Positions 1-9,900 are shown, counted from the first letter of the stretch. The stretch: 11,451 nt of DNA from an uncultured Verrucomicrobiales bacterium (GCA_937916135.1 CALFTQ010000182.1:1-11451), one strand, 5' to 3'. The notes: generated by a model from the letters alone, not told the origin. Translations and numbers: made by a program.

Positions 1-3000
1 TGCCCAGCTCCAGGCCACTGGCACCCCAGGTGCCCTTCAGCTCGGTGCCGGAGATGGTCACATCCGTGGAGGTGATGGCGTTGGCGCCACTCAGCTCGAG
101 CGAGCCGCCGGTGCTGCTCAGCTTGCCGGAGATGCTGGTGCCCTTCAGGGCACCGGCGTTGCTGACCTCGCAGGAAATATCACCGGAGACGCCCAGGGTA
201 CCGCCTTTTTCCACAGTTACGGAGGTGGTGCCACCCAGGGCACCGAGGTTCAGCGTGCCGCCATCACCCACAGCAATCTTACCGGCCCAGCCCTCTGCCA
301 GCTGCAGATTTCCAGTCAGCTCCGTGGTCTGCTTGTAAGTGCCGGAACCAGCAATGTTGAGCGTACCGCCCTCTACCTTGGTCAGGCCTTGGAGCGTGGT
401 GCCGGCAGCCAGGTCAAGTGTGGCGCTCTGCGCAGCATTGATGCTCACCTTATCAATGGAGGAGGTCGATTCCGCAGTGGAGCCGAGAATAAGAGTCACT
501 CCATTACCGAATGCCAGATTGGAGTCAGCGTCTGCGGCCGTAGTGGTAATCCTGCCGATGGTAGTGCCTATATCCACACGCAGTGTGGCACCACCCTTCA
601 CATCAAAAGTAGCATCAGCAGCTGTGCCCATGTTCGCGGGTTTGCTGTAGCTGAAGAGGCGCAGCTCGCCTTCCTGCACAGCGATGGTGCCATCGCCGGT
701 GATGTTGCCGTTATTAATCTGGAATACACCTGCGCCGGTCTTGGTCAGCGTATTGGAACCAATGTTCACCTGAACGGTGGCATACTGAGAACCAATCATG
801 GTAATATTGCTCGCAGCTTTCACCGAGGCATCACCTTCAAGAGTCAGCGAGTCAATCTGGCGTTGGCCCATATCTTGCAAGCCGTTACCGGTATTGGCAA
901 GCACACCGCCCTCAAGCAAGGTGAAGTTCTTTGTCACAAGAGCACCATTAAGATCATATGTACCCGCGACGTGGATATTGGCACCTCCAAAGTTAGCTGT
1001 CCCCTTGAAGGTAGCCCCGGAAAGCACGGTCAGCGTGCCGTTATATGCGCTTACACCCTCACCGGAAACAGCTGTTGAAGTCACCACGGTGGAGTCTGTG
1101 GCATCAATGGCAGCATTATAGCTCTTGCCCGAGAAACTACCGGTGAAGGACAACAGTTTAGCACCATCAGCGTTAGTCAGATAAACAACGCCGTCACCAT
1201 CGTTGGTGATGGCTGCCAGATCAGAGGTACCGCCCTGCAGCAAGACGGTGCCATTATTGACAATGGGAAGCACGTTTGCCGTATCTCCCGGGAGCGTGAG
1301 AGTTGCAGCAGCTTTCACCGTCACAGATTCTGCGTTAGTTGCAGCAATCGCAGAGTACGCGACTGTATCCTTGACAACGAAATACACACTACCCAGGCTG
1401 ATGGTGCCGGTGTCAGAAATGGTCAAGGCAGAGCCATGCAACACCGTGGAGATATTCGTCGTGGCACCTTCTTCTTTACTGATAATCTTGTACTCGGCCG
1501 ACTTGACACCATTTTCCGTCATGTCAGTGTCGGAGATGAGTTCGAAGCCATCCAGTGAGCCAATGTAAAGGCTACCGTTTTCGCCGATGGTCACAGTGCC
1601 GGCAGCCTTGATGGTTAACAAGCCGTTGAGCGTTGTAAGTGCATTGAAGTTCACAGTACCCGCCTCAACCGTCATGCCGGACTGGAGCGAAGTGTTGCCA
1701 TTCAGGTTGAGGGTGCCGGCACCGGTTTTCGAAAAAGCCACCTCGGCGTTTGTTGTCCCGCTGATACCCCATGCCTTATCTGCACCCACGTTTATTTCGG
1801 GAGCAGCCGTAGTCTCAGCCTCGCCAGCATAGATTGTCAATGACTTGAAAGCTCTATCATTCACATCCAACACAATCTTGCCCCCTTCACGAACGCGGAT
1901 ATCGACATTGGCATATCCACTGCCCCCACGAGACACAATGATACCACCTTCCTGGACATCAATCGTACCAGCGGCGGCGCTTGTATTGTACAGCAGGAGA
2001 TTACTGGAACCAGTCTTGCTGAGTGTGTGATTGTTCAGGCCCAGTGCGGTAGCTCCATACCCAGAACCAATAATAGCAATATCAGCCTCTGCGTTCACCG
2101 TTGCATTTCCGTCAAGGCTCACGTTCGGCAGCTGCATCTTACCAGTATTAGCATTGTCCCCGGAGTTTGTAAGGATGGAACCCTCCTGCATCACAAGCTT
2201 GTAATACTGGGCAGACCCGGCAATATCCAGTGTGGCACCTGTTTTCAAGGTCACCGAGCGTGTGCTGTTGTGGCGGTAGTCTACTCCAAGGCCATTTTCG
2301 CTTGTCACTTTGAAAGTGGCGCCGGACTCGACGACAATATTACCACTGTACGAGCCCATGGTGCCGGCAGTCCAGTCGCACGCCACGGTCAACTGGCCGG
2401 AACCGGAAATCACCGTTTCATTGCTCAACGCGTCATCTTCAAGTCTGAGCTCACCAAGAATTTCCAGAGCAGGAGTGGAGAGGGAATACTCACCACCGGT
2501 AAGCGATACCGTCACTCCTTCACCGATATTCACCACACCTGCTGTAATATCTTCACCGAGCGTCACGTCTGCATCACCGGTAAACAGAACAGTACTGCCG
2601 GCAACAAATGTCTTACTGCCATCAAATACGGGAGTGCTGGCATCCCAGAGTAACTCTCCACCACTCCAGGTACATGTTTCATCATGCAAAGCTATCTTTA
2701 CCGTGCCATCAGCAGCAAAAGTAACAGACTTGCCAGACAGATTCACCCCTGTCACATTATCTGCAGTTAATGCCGCAAATGCAGCAGACTCATTGCCAGT
2801 GAATACAGTATATACACCATCACTGGAAGCAAGTTTTTCCAGGTTCAGTACGAAACCATCCGAAAAGGCAAGAGTGCCATTGTTAACGATACTTTGAGAT
2901 AAGGCAACGGTACCACCGAGTGTAAGAGCGCCATTGTTAGTAAGGGAGCCCACAAGGTCTGCACCGCCACTGAGCACCGTGGAAGTATTAGCACCGAGAG

Positions 3001-3775
3001 TCAACGCTCCGCTTTGCTGCAACAGCAGGTAATTAATAGCAACATTGGCATCTGTTTCACCTGTGCTTCGTGTAATATCCAGAGCTCCCAGCACTTGAAC
3101 CCGATTGTTACCAGCACTCAGAGTCAAAGTCTTGCCGCCGGCAATTGCCCAACTCTGCGTTCCTTTAAATTTGATTGTAGAATCAGCTTTAGCAGAATTA
3201 TTCAGGGTGAAATCCTCGTTAATAGTTGAATAAGCAGCTGTAGCATCTCCACGACCAATAATCACATCCCGGGAACCGCCTGTGGAGCCCGGCTTGATAG
3301 AAAATCCCTCTGCTCCGGCATCAACAATGAATCCTGCGACTGCCAGGTTCTGAAATGTGTAGGTTACCTCTTTGACAGTCTGGCCATAATCGGCTGAGGC
3401 AAAGCGCACAGTGTGCGTCTCCGCGAGGTCTCCTGTTAGCAAAGCCTTTACCCATGCGCTGCTATATGTACCGGAACCACCAGGGGTATCCCATCCTTTC
3501 AGCACATTTTCATCACTGACAGCGAATGTACCTCCATCACTCAGAGATGTTTCATGAAAAATGCCATAAGCAAAATCCGTACCCTGTGTCGTGCCGTTCC
3601 ATGTGAATATGGTTCCGGCATATGCGACAGCTTCAGCTGCAGCCTGTGGTGTCAGAGAGAAGAGAACAACGCCGCCTATCACAGCGGCAGAGCCCACGGT
3701 AGTGGTAATACCTACCACGGAAGCGACGCAGGCAAGAACGGCGTGACGGAGTAATTTCGGGAGGTGTAACTTCAT
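1..3775 (-). CDS. Large autotransporter-type beta-strand-repeat surface protein, N-terminal 1258 residues (C-terminus outside window)
   Basis: Reading the minus strand from the ATG at 3773-3775 gives 1258 codons without a stop, to the left edge. The leader MKLHLPKLLRHAVLACVASV is followed by a long apolar stretch to about residue 42 and an AAAEA segment near 45-49, a plausible but long signal peptide; VLAC at 13-16 is an imperfect lipobox. The rest is rich in Gly, Thr, Ser, Asn, Ala and Val, with repeated GGTL / SGATF / NNGTL turns typical of right-handed beta-helices. Three segments fit the autotransporter-associated beta-strand repeat (PF12951-like): residues 585-614, 681-710 and 1010-1040, each opening SKTG or TKTG and closing on an EGG, EAG or EGE turn. 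Cysteines are few (16, 368, 466, 1202). Such proteins are exported adhesins or passenger domains; no enzyme motif is seen. An outer-membrane barrel or other anchor would lie in the missing C-terminus. No Shine-Dalgarno sequence precedes the ATG. The substrate or ligand is unknown. Confidence 0.88.
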   Translation of the reverse strand, partial: MKLHLPKLLRHAVLACVASVVGITTTVGSAAVIGGVVLFSLTPQAAAEAVAYAGTIFTWNGTTQGTDFAYGIFHETSLSDGGTFAVSDENVLKGWDTPGGSGTYSSAWVKALLTGDLAETHTVRFASADYGQTVKEVTYTFQNLAVAGFIVDAGAEGFSIKPGSTGGSRDVIIGRGDATAAYSTINEDFTLNNSAKADSTIKFKGTQSWAIAGGKTLTLSAGNNRVQVLGALDITRSTGETDANVAINYLLLQQSGALTLGANTSTVLSGGADLVGSLTNNGALTLGGTVALSQSIVNNGTLAFSDGFVLNLEKLASSDGVYTVFTGNESAAFAALTADNVTGVNLSGKSVTFAADGTVKIALHDETCTWSGGELLWDASTPVFDGSKTFVAGSTVLFTGDADVTLGEDITAGVVNIGEGVTVSLTGGEYSLSTPALEILGELRLEDDALSNETVISGSGQLTVACDWTAGTMGSYSGNIVVESGATFKVTSENGLGVDYRHNSTRSVTLKTGATLDIAGSAQYYKLVMQEGSILTNSGDNANTGKMQLPNVSLDGNATVNAEADIAIIGSGYGATALGLNNHTLSKTGSSNLLLYNTSAAAGTIDVQEGGIIVSRGGSGYANVDIRVREGGKIVLDVNDRAFKSLTIYAGEAETTAAPEINVGADKAWGISGTTNAEVAFSKTGAGTLNLNGNTSLQSGMTVEAGTVNFNALTTLNGLLTIKAAGTVTIGENGSLYIGSLDGFELISDTDMTENGVKSAEYKIISKEEGATTNISTVLHGSALTISDTGTISLGSVYFVVKDTVAYSAIAATNAESVTVKAAATLTLPGDTANVLPIVNNGTVLLQGGTSDLAAITNDGDGVVYLTNADGAKLLSFTGSFSGKSYNAAIDATDSTVVTSTAVSGEGVSAYNGTLTVLSGATFKGTANFGGANIHVAGTYDLNGALVTKNFTLLEGGVLANTGNGLQDMGQRQIDSLTLEGDASVKAASNITMIGSQYATVQVNIGSNTLTKTGAGVFQINNGNITGDGTIAVQEGELRLFSYSKPANMGTAADATFDVKGGATLRVDIGTTIGRITTTAADADSNLAFGNGVTLILGSTAESTSSIDKVSINAAQSATLDLAAGTTLQGLTKVEGGTLNIAGSGTYKQTTELTGNLQLAEGWAGKIAVGDGGTLNLGALGGTTSVTVEKGGTLGVSGDISCEVSNAGALKGTSISGKLSSTGGSLELSGANAITSTDVTISGTELKGTWGASGLELG
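656..1045 (-). repeat. Internal adhesin repeat, copy B (residues 911-1040)
   Basis: This is the partner of copy A, about 435 residues further along the protein. It ends in the clearest autotransporter-associated strand repeat of the protein (TLTKTGAGVFQINNG, then GTIAVQEGELRL). Between the copies lie a further strand repeat (681-710) and a unique stretch, about 735-905, with no recognised family. Confidence 0.75.
1934..2350 (-). repeat. Internal adhesin repeat, copy A (residues 476-614)
   Basis: This block encodes a segment that aligns with copy B at 656-1045. Shared landmarks in order are YSGNIVVESGATFK (copy B: YNGTLTVLSGATFK), EGSILTNSG (EGGVLANTG), VSLDGNATVNA (LTLEGDASVKA), IAIIGSGYGA (ITMIGSQYAT), HTLSKTGSSN (NTLTKTGAGV) and GTIDVQEGGI (GTIAVQEGEL). 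The similarity is at protein level; nucleotide identity is visibly lower, so the duplication is old or has diverged under selection. Confidence 0.75.
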
Positions 3776-3841
3776 AAGTGATGGTTAAATAAAAGGTGGT
3801 GGGAGGTAGCAGGAAACACAGCCCCTGCCGTTGATTACAGC

Positions 3842-3870
3842 ATATTACACAATATAAACAGCCTTGGCAA
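3842..3870 (-). promoter_or_regulatory. Candidate sigma-70-type promoter of the adhesin gene
   Basis: On the minus strand TTGCCA (3870-3865, five of six matches to the -35 consensus) is followed after exactly 17 bases by TAATAT (3847-3842, four of six). Transcription would begin near 3835, leaving a leader of about 60 bases before the ATG. The promoter lies downstream of the terminator of the flavin reductase gene, so the adhesin is probably transcribed on its own. Confidence 0.55.
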
Positions 3871-3890
3871 GCAGGAAACAACAGAACGAC

Positions 3891-3937
3891 AAAAAAAGGG
3901 CAAAAAGGAATTGGAGCAACGGGAGTGCTCCAATTCC
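3891..3937 (-). terminator. Rho-independent terminator of the flavin reductase gene
   Basis: A perfect 12-bp stem (GGAATTGGAGCA at 3907-3918 with its complement at 3926-3937) has a 7-base loop. On the minus strand it is followed by T5, a short GC patch and T7. The orientation fits the end of the gene at 3965. Confidence 0.88.
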
Positions 3938-3964
3938 CTTCGTTCATGAATACAGAACTGAGAC

Positions 3965-4471
3965 TCAAGCCGAGTAAGCAGACGCAATCTCGCAGATATA
4001 CAGGTAATGCAAGGGGTTATCCTCAGCATACCAAGCGGGAGAAACCTCGCTCCAATCCAGGAAATCAGCTTCCTGCAAAGTGGTGCGGAACATCCTGCGG
4101 CATTCGAGCACGAGCTCGGCATCCTCAAAAGTGGGCAGACCGGCGGGGGTAGTGGCGGGGCGCAGAGAGGTGAGGGCCATCTTATCCACATCGCGGCCGG
4201 AGTGGCGACCGCAGAAGATGAGATCCTGGCGGTACTGCTCCGGCATGAAACTGAGGGTGAAGGCGGGTTGCGCCTCGATGAAGTTCACGGTGTGGCGGTT
4301 GGGCCGCACAAAGACAAAGGCGACCGGGCGGTTCCAGAGGAAACCGATACCGCCCCAGCTGGCGGTCATGCAGTTGAAGTTCTCCGCGGTGCCGGCGGTG
4401 ATGAGCATCCACTGCTTGCCGATGAGCTCCACCGGGTTCCTGCTGATTTCTGTAATATCGATATTCTTCAT
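3965..4471 (-). CDS. Flavin reductase-like FMN-binding protein
   Basis: The 168-residue product resembles the flavin reductase domain family (DIM6/NTAB-like split-barrel fold), which binds FMN and usually transfers electrons from NAD(P)H to flavin or to a partner oxygenase. Visible marks are NCMTASWGG at 33-41, the usual N-T-A-S-W flavin-contact region, then FVRPNRHT at 54-61 and CGRHSGRDVDK at 87-97. The length is normal for the short single-domain members. It lacks a signal peptide or membrane segment, so it should be cytosolic. The gene begins 79 bases after guaB on the same strand with a hairpin between them, and ends at a strong terminator. A weak GAGAAG element lies about 13 bases upstream of the ATG. 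The physiological acceptor cannot be told from sequence. Confidence 0.85.
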   Translation of the reverse strand: MKNIDITEISRNPVELIGKQWMLITAGTAENFNCMTASWGGIGFLWNRPVAFVFVRPNRHTVNFIEAQPAFTLSFMPEQYRQDLIFCGRHSGRDVDKMALTSLRPATTPAGLPTFEDAELVLECRRMFRTTLQEADFLDWSEVSPAWYAEDNPLHYLYICEIASAYSA

Positions 4472-4490
4472 AAAAATGCGTTTCTTCTCA

Positions 4491-4518
4491 CAAAACCGGC
4501 GCGCCCGCAGGCGCGCCG
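4491..4518 (-). terminator. GC-rich hairpin after guaB, possible weak terminator
   Basis: A 9-bp stem built from two GGCGCGCC arms (4498-4505 and 4510-4517) with a 4-base loop lies just past the guaB stop. On the minus strand only GGTTTTGTG follows, so the U-tract is short and termination may be partial, leaving read-through into the flavin reductase gene. Confidence 0.5.
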
Positions 4519-4550
4519 TGCAAAATAATCATAAGTGCTTCACCACTCCA

Positions 4551-6005
4551 TCAGCGGCTGTAGTTGCCGGGATCCTGGGTGATGGTCACGTCGTGCGGGT
4601 GGCTTTCCTGGAGACCACCGGCGGTGATGCGCACGAAGCGGGCGTGCTCGCGGAGTTCATCGAGCGACTTGGCACCGAGGTAGCCCATGCCGGAGCGGAG
4701 ACCACCCACGAGCTGGAAGATGACATCGGCCAGCATGCCCTTGTACGGCACGCGGGCTTCCACGCCCTCGGCCACGAGCTTGCCGCTGCCGTTCTGGCCG
4801 TAGCGGTCGCCGGAACCGGCACGCATGGCGCCCAGGGAGCCCATGCCGCGGTAAGTCTTGAAGTTGCGGCCCTGGTAGTGCACCACGGCACCGGGGCTTT
4901 CCTCGCAACCGGCCAGCATGCCACCCATCATGATGAGGTCGGCACCGGCGGCCAGGGCCTTCACGGCATCGCCGGAGTAGCGGATACCGCCATCGGCAAT
5001 CACGGTCACGCCGGCGGGGCGGGCCACGGTGGCCACCTCCTGAATGGCAGTGAACTGGGGCATACCCACACCGGAGATGATGCGGGTGGTGCAGATGGAA
5101 CCCGGGCCCACGCCTACCTTGATGGCGCTGGCACCGGCGGAAATGAGGTCGCGGGCGCCGTCCTGGGTCACCACATTGCCGGCCACCACGGGCTTGCCCA
5201 GCTCGCTCAGCTTCTCAATCACGTGCAGCACGCGGCTGGTGTGGCCGGTGGCGGCATCGATGAAGAGGGCATCAGCACCGGCATCGACAACGGCCTGAGC
5301 GCGGGCCATGAACTCCGGGCCCGGGCCCACAGCGGCGCCGCAGCGCAGGCGGCCCATCTCGTCCTTGGTAGATTCCTGGAAAGCTTCGCGCTTGCGGATG
5401 TCGGTATCCGTAATCAGACCGACCAGGCGTCCGGCTTCGTCCACCAGCGGGAGCTTTTCAATGCGGTTGGAGTAGAGAATCTTGCGGGCTTCATCCTGTG
5501 TGGTGGTGGGAGCCCCGGTGATGAGACGGCTCATGGGGGTCATCACATCCGCCACGGTGAGTTTGTCCAGGTCGTGACCGTCCACCACGCGCATATCGCG
5601 GCCGGTAATGATACCCACGAGGATGTTGTCATCAGCCACCACGGGGAGGCCGGAGAAGCCGTGCTCCAGCATGATGCCCTTCACGCGGCTCAGGCTCATA
5701 TCGCTGCTCACGGTAAGGGGATTGGTGATGACGGCGTTCTCAAAGCGCTTCACCTTGGCCACCATAGCGGCCTGGTCATCGATGCGGTTGTTGCGGTGAA
5801 TCACACCCAGGCCACCTTCGCGGGCCATGGCGATGGCCATGTCCACCTCGGTCACGGTGTCCATCGGGGCGGAAAGAATCGGCAAGCGCAGCGGAAAACC
5901 AGCGCAAAGCTGGGAAGAGGGGTCGGCCTCGCCGGGAAGAATCGTGCTCAGGCAAGGAAGCAGGAGCACGTCGTCAAATGTAAGTCCAAGCTGAATTTCT
6001 GCCAT
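4551..6005 (-). CDS. guaB: Inosine-5'-monophosphate dehydrogenase
   Basis: GuaB oxidises IMP to XMP with NAD+, the committed step of guanine nucleotide synthesis in the cytosol. The product has 484 residues, the normal size. In order: the barrel opening LTFDDVLLLP (8-17), two CBS domains (about 92-147 and 152-210) inserted in the barrel, FIDAATGH (248-255), the catalytic loop GPGSICTTR with the thioimidate-forming Cys305, IADGGIRYSGD (336-346), the phosphate loop GMGSLGAM (387-394) and the mobile flap with Arg401-Tyr402. I chose the ATG at 6003-6005 because translation then opens MAEIQLGLTF, as the family does, and the active cysteine falls at 305 as in E. coli GuaB. An in-frame ATG at 6032 would add nine residues (MRRGVVVSA). 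Neither start has a good Shine-Dalgarno sequence. The gene is divergent from acnA and followed by a flavin reductase gene. Confidence 0.97.
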   Translation of the reverse strand: MAEIQLGLTFDDVLLLPCLSTILPGEADPSSQLCAGFPLRLPILSAPMDTVTEVDMAIAMAREGGLGVIHRNNRIDDQAAMVAKVKRFENAVITNPLTVSSDMSLSRVKGIMLEHGFSGLPVVADDNILVGIITGRDMRVVDGHDLDKLTVADVMTPMSRLITGAPTTTQDEARKILYSNRIEKLPLVDEAGRLVGLITDTDIRKREAFQESTKDEMGRLRCGAAVGPGPEFMARAQAVVDAGADALFIDAATGHTSRVLHVIEKLSELGKPVVAGNVVTQDGARDLISAGASAIKVGVGPGSICTTRIISGVGMPQFTAIQEVATVARPAGVTVIADGGIRYSGDAVKALAAGADLIMMGGMLAGCEESPGAVVHYQGRNFKTYRGMGSLGAMRAGSGDRYGQNGSGKLVAEGVEARVPYKGMLADVIFQLVGGLRSGMGYLGAKSLDELREHARFVRITAGGLQESHPHDVTITQDPGNYSR

Positions 6006-6090
6006 AGCGGAGACTACTACGCCACGCCTCATTTTGCAAGCCTAATCTGCTCAATTTCCCCATTTTTTTGCAATCCACCCCGGAAAAATC

Positions 6091-6142
6091 TGCAATTATA
6101 TACGATTATATGCAACTTCACATATAATTGTATATAATTTCA
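6091..6142. promoter_or_regulatory. AT-rich 22-bp dyad with four TATAAT hexamers between guaB and acnA
   Basis: Arm 6094-6112 (AATTATATACGATTATATG) and arm 6121-6139 (CATATAATTGTATATAATT) are inverted repeats with one mismatch in 19 bp and an 8-base centre; two more outer base pairs form after one further mismatch. Each arm holds two ATTATAT (or ATATAAT) units exactly 10 bp apart. This places two TATAAT hexamers facing acnA (6123-6128, 6133-6138) and two facing guaB (6110-6105, 6100-6095). None has a convincing -35 box at 16-18 bp. It could be a divergent promoter core, an operator for a dimeric or tetrameric regulator, or a DNA-melting element. Confidence 0.5.
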
Positions 6143-6202
6143 GGCAAGCCCCCTGCGGTGAGCAAATTTCGGTCCAAAGTGCTGGAAATGCAATTTACTG
6201 GC

Positions 6203-6230
6203 TTGAAATTTTGTTTTCATGGTGTATACT
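6203..6230 (+). promoter_or_regulatory. Candidate acnA promoter
   Basis: TTGAAA (6203-6208, five of six) and TATACT (6225-6230, five of six) are separated by 16 bases, predicting a start near 6237 and a 30-base leader. The position supports the ATG at 6267, since an alternative ATG at 6219 would lie inside the promoter. The TATAAT dyad lies 60-110 bp upstream. Confidence 0.6.
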
Positions 6231-6266
6231 TGCCGCGGTTTATTCACGAAAAACGCCAAATTGACC

Positions 6267-8984
<2,718 letters not shown>

Positions 8985-8987
8985 TGA

Positions 8988-9023
8988 AAAGCCCCCGGTG
9001 CTGCAACGCACCGGGGGCTTTTT
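8988..9023. terminator. Bidirectional rho-independent terminator between acnA and the M50 protease gene
   Basis: A perfect 14-bp stem (AAAGCCCCCGGTGC at 8988-9001 with its complement at 9008-9021) and a 6-base loop start three bases after the acnA stop. T5 follows on the plus strand and T4 on the minus strand, so it can end both convergent transcripts. Confidence 0.92.
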
Positions 9024-9067
9024 CCAACCCCACACCGCGGCAGGGCGGGAGGGCAGAATCTATCCCA

Positions 9068-9835
9068 TCACCCGCGCTTGCGCGCGTAAAAGACTTTCAG
9101 GTACTGCCAGTTGATAAAGCCGAGGTAGCCGAGAATCATCACGTTGAACCACTGCCCCTCCACCAGCGCCCAGATGCACAGCCCCACACTGACAACCAGC
9201 CCGATGGCGCAGGGAACAAGGTAATTATTCAAGAGGGAGCCGAGGAGCTTGCCGCCATCCAGCGGAAAGATGGGCAGCAGGTTGAACAGGCTCCACCAGA
9301 AGCAGATGAGCATGCCGACCATATAGGCCTGCTGCAGCAGGTGCGGCATGGGGTGAGCATACAGCCCCAGCACAACCTGCTGCTGCAGCTCCAGCGGCAG
9401 CACAGACTGCCAGGGCATGAGATACGCATACTGCAATCCGGCCCAGGCATTCCCGATCTGCAAACCAAAGCAGAGCCCCAGCACCCCGCCCAGCAGCAGC
9501 GAGGAAAGCGGGCCCGCCAGCACGGTCAGGAAATACCCGGTGCGATTCGGCGGCAGTGTGGCAAACGAAGTGGTGCCGCCCATGCCGGCCATCTCAATAC
9601 CCTCCACCAGCGCACCGCTGGCGCGACCGGTGAGCGCATGCCCGAACTCATGCACCAGCAGGCAGAGCATGCCCGCCACCGCAAAAATGGCTACCCGCAG
9701 CAAATCGCTCCCATCACTCACCCCCATGGCACCACCCAGCAGCGCAAGCACCACCCAGGAAATGGGCAGAATGCGCACCGGAATCCCGAAAAGAGTGAAT
9801 CGAAGCGTCCACGAAGATGAATTCTGGTTGTTCAT
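9068..9835 (-). CDS. Site-2-type membrane zinc metalloprotease, peptidase M50 family
   Basis: The 255-residue protein is an integral membrane protein with about six apolar segments (near 22-38, 44-68, 101-126, 172-190, 204-226 and 229-246). The zinc site is HEFGH at 62-66 (His62, Glu63, His66) in the second segment, and the third ligand is Asp193 in NLLPIFPLDGG (185-195), the N-x-x-P-x-x-P-x-D-G hallmark of M50. M50 enzymes cut substrates within or next to the membrane, often to release regulators. This is a minimal form: I see no PDZ domain as in RseP and no CBS domain, so substrate selection must differ. No partner substrate or anti-sigma gene lies beside it; the neighbours are convergent acnA and a divergent tRNA gene. 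No Shine-Dalgarno sequence precedes the ATG, and a possible promoter ends only six bases from it. Confidence 0.9.
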   Translation of the reverse strand: MNNQNSSSWTLRFTLFGIPVRILPISWVVLALLGGAMGVSDGSDLLRVAIFAVAGMLCLLVHEFGHALTGRASGALVEGIEMAGMGGTTSFATLPPNRTGYFLTVLAGPLSSLLLGGVLGLCFGLQIGNAWAGLQYAYLMPWQSVLPLELQQQVVLGLYAHPMPHLLQQAYMVGMLICFWWSLFNLLPIFPLDGGKLLGSLLNNYLVPCAIGLVVSVGLCIWALVEGQWFNVMILGYLGFINWQYLKVFYARKRG

Positions 9836-9841
9836 GAGGGG

Positions 9842-9871
9842 ATTTTACTCTTTTTTCACCCCGTTTGACAA
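9842..9871 (-). promoter_or_regulatory. Candidate promoter of the M50 gene (possible leaderless start)
   Basis: On the minus strand TTGTCA (9871-9866, five of six) and TAAAAT (9847-9842, five of six) are 18 bases apart. Transcription would begin about seven bases beyond the -10 box, at or next to the A of the ATG at 9835. The -35 box overlaps a perfect TTGACA on the opposite strand (9865-9870). Confidence 0.4.
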
Positions 9872-9893
9872 TAAAAATTGATTTTTTTACAAA
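9865..9893 (+). promoter_or_regulatory. Possible upstream second promoter for tRNA-Asn
   Basis: A consensus TTGACA (9865-9870) is followed after 17 bases by TACAAA (9888-9893, four of six). If used it would add about 60 bases of leader to the tRNA precursor. The region is very AT-rich, so a chance match is possible. Confidence 0.3.
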
Positions 9894-9900
9894 AAAAGAC

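Noticed and set aside
389..1078. Plus-strand open frames of 60-229 codons spread over 30-3754
   Set aside because: They lie opposite the uninterrupted 1258-codon adhesin frame, which has a leader, strand repeats and a promoter. The plus frames are short, overlap each other and show no signature.
3907..3937. The 12-bp inverted repeat as an insertion-sequence end or recombination site
   Set aside because: The T-tracts on the minus strand, its position after a gene and the lack of a transposase nearby fit an ordinary terminator.
6006..6032. Upstream guaB start giving nine extra residues
   Set aside because: The family normally starts just before the LTFDDVLL segment, and the shorter form puts the active cysteine at 305 as in E. 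coli. It cannot be fully excluded, because neither start has a Shine-Dalgarno sequence.
4080..6137. A 685-codon plus-strand open frame opposite guaB and the flavin reductase, rich in His, Gly and Ala
   Set aside because: It is the complement of two clear gene families, and its His/Gly/Ala composition is what GC-rich codon bias produces in the antisense frame. It has no family motif.
6219..6266. Upstream acnA start giving 16 extra residues
   Set aside because: This ATG lies inside the predicted promoter (6203-6230), and the extra residues are unlike the AcnA family. The ATG at 6267 fits better.
9881..9897. Runs of seven identical bases (also 3891-3897 and 6063-6069) as phase-variation tracts
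   Set aside because: They are short, lie in AT-rich intergenic DNA or a terminator tail, and do not sit within a coding frame.
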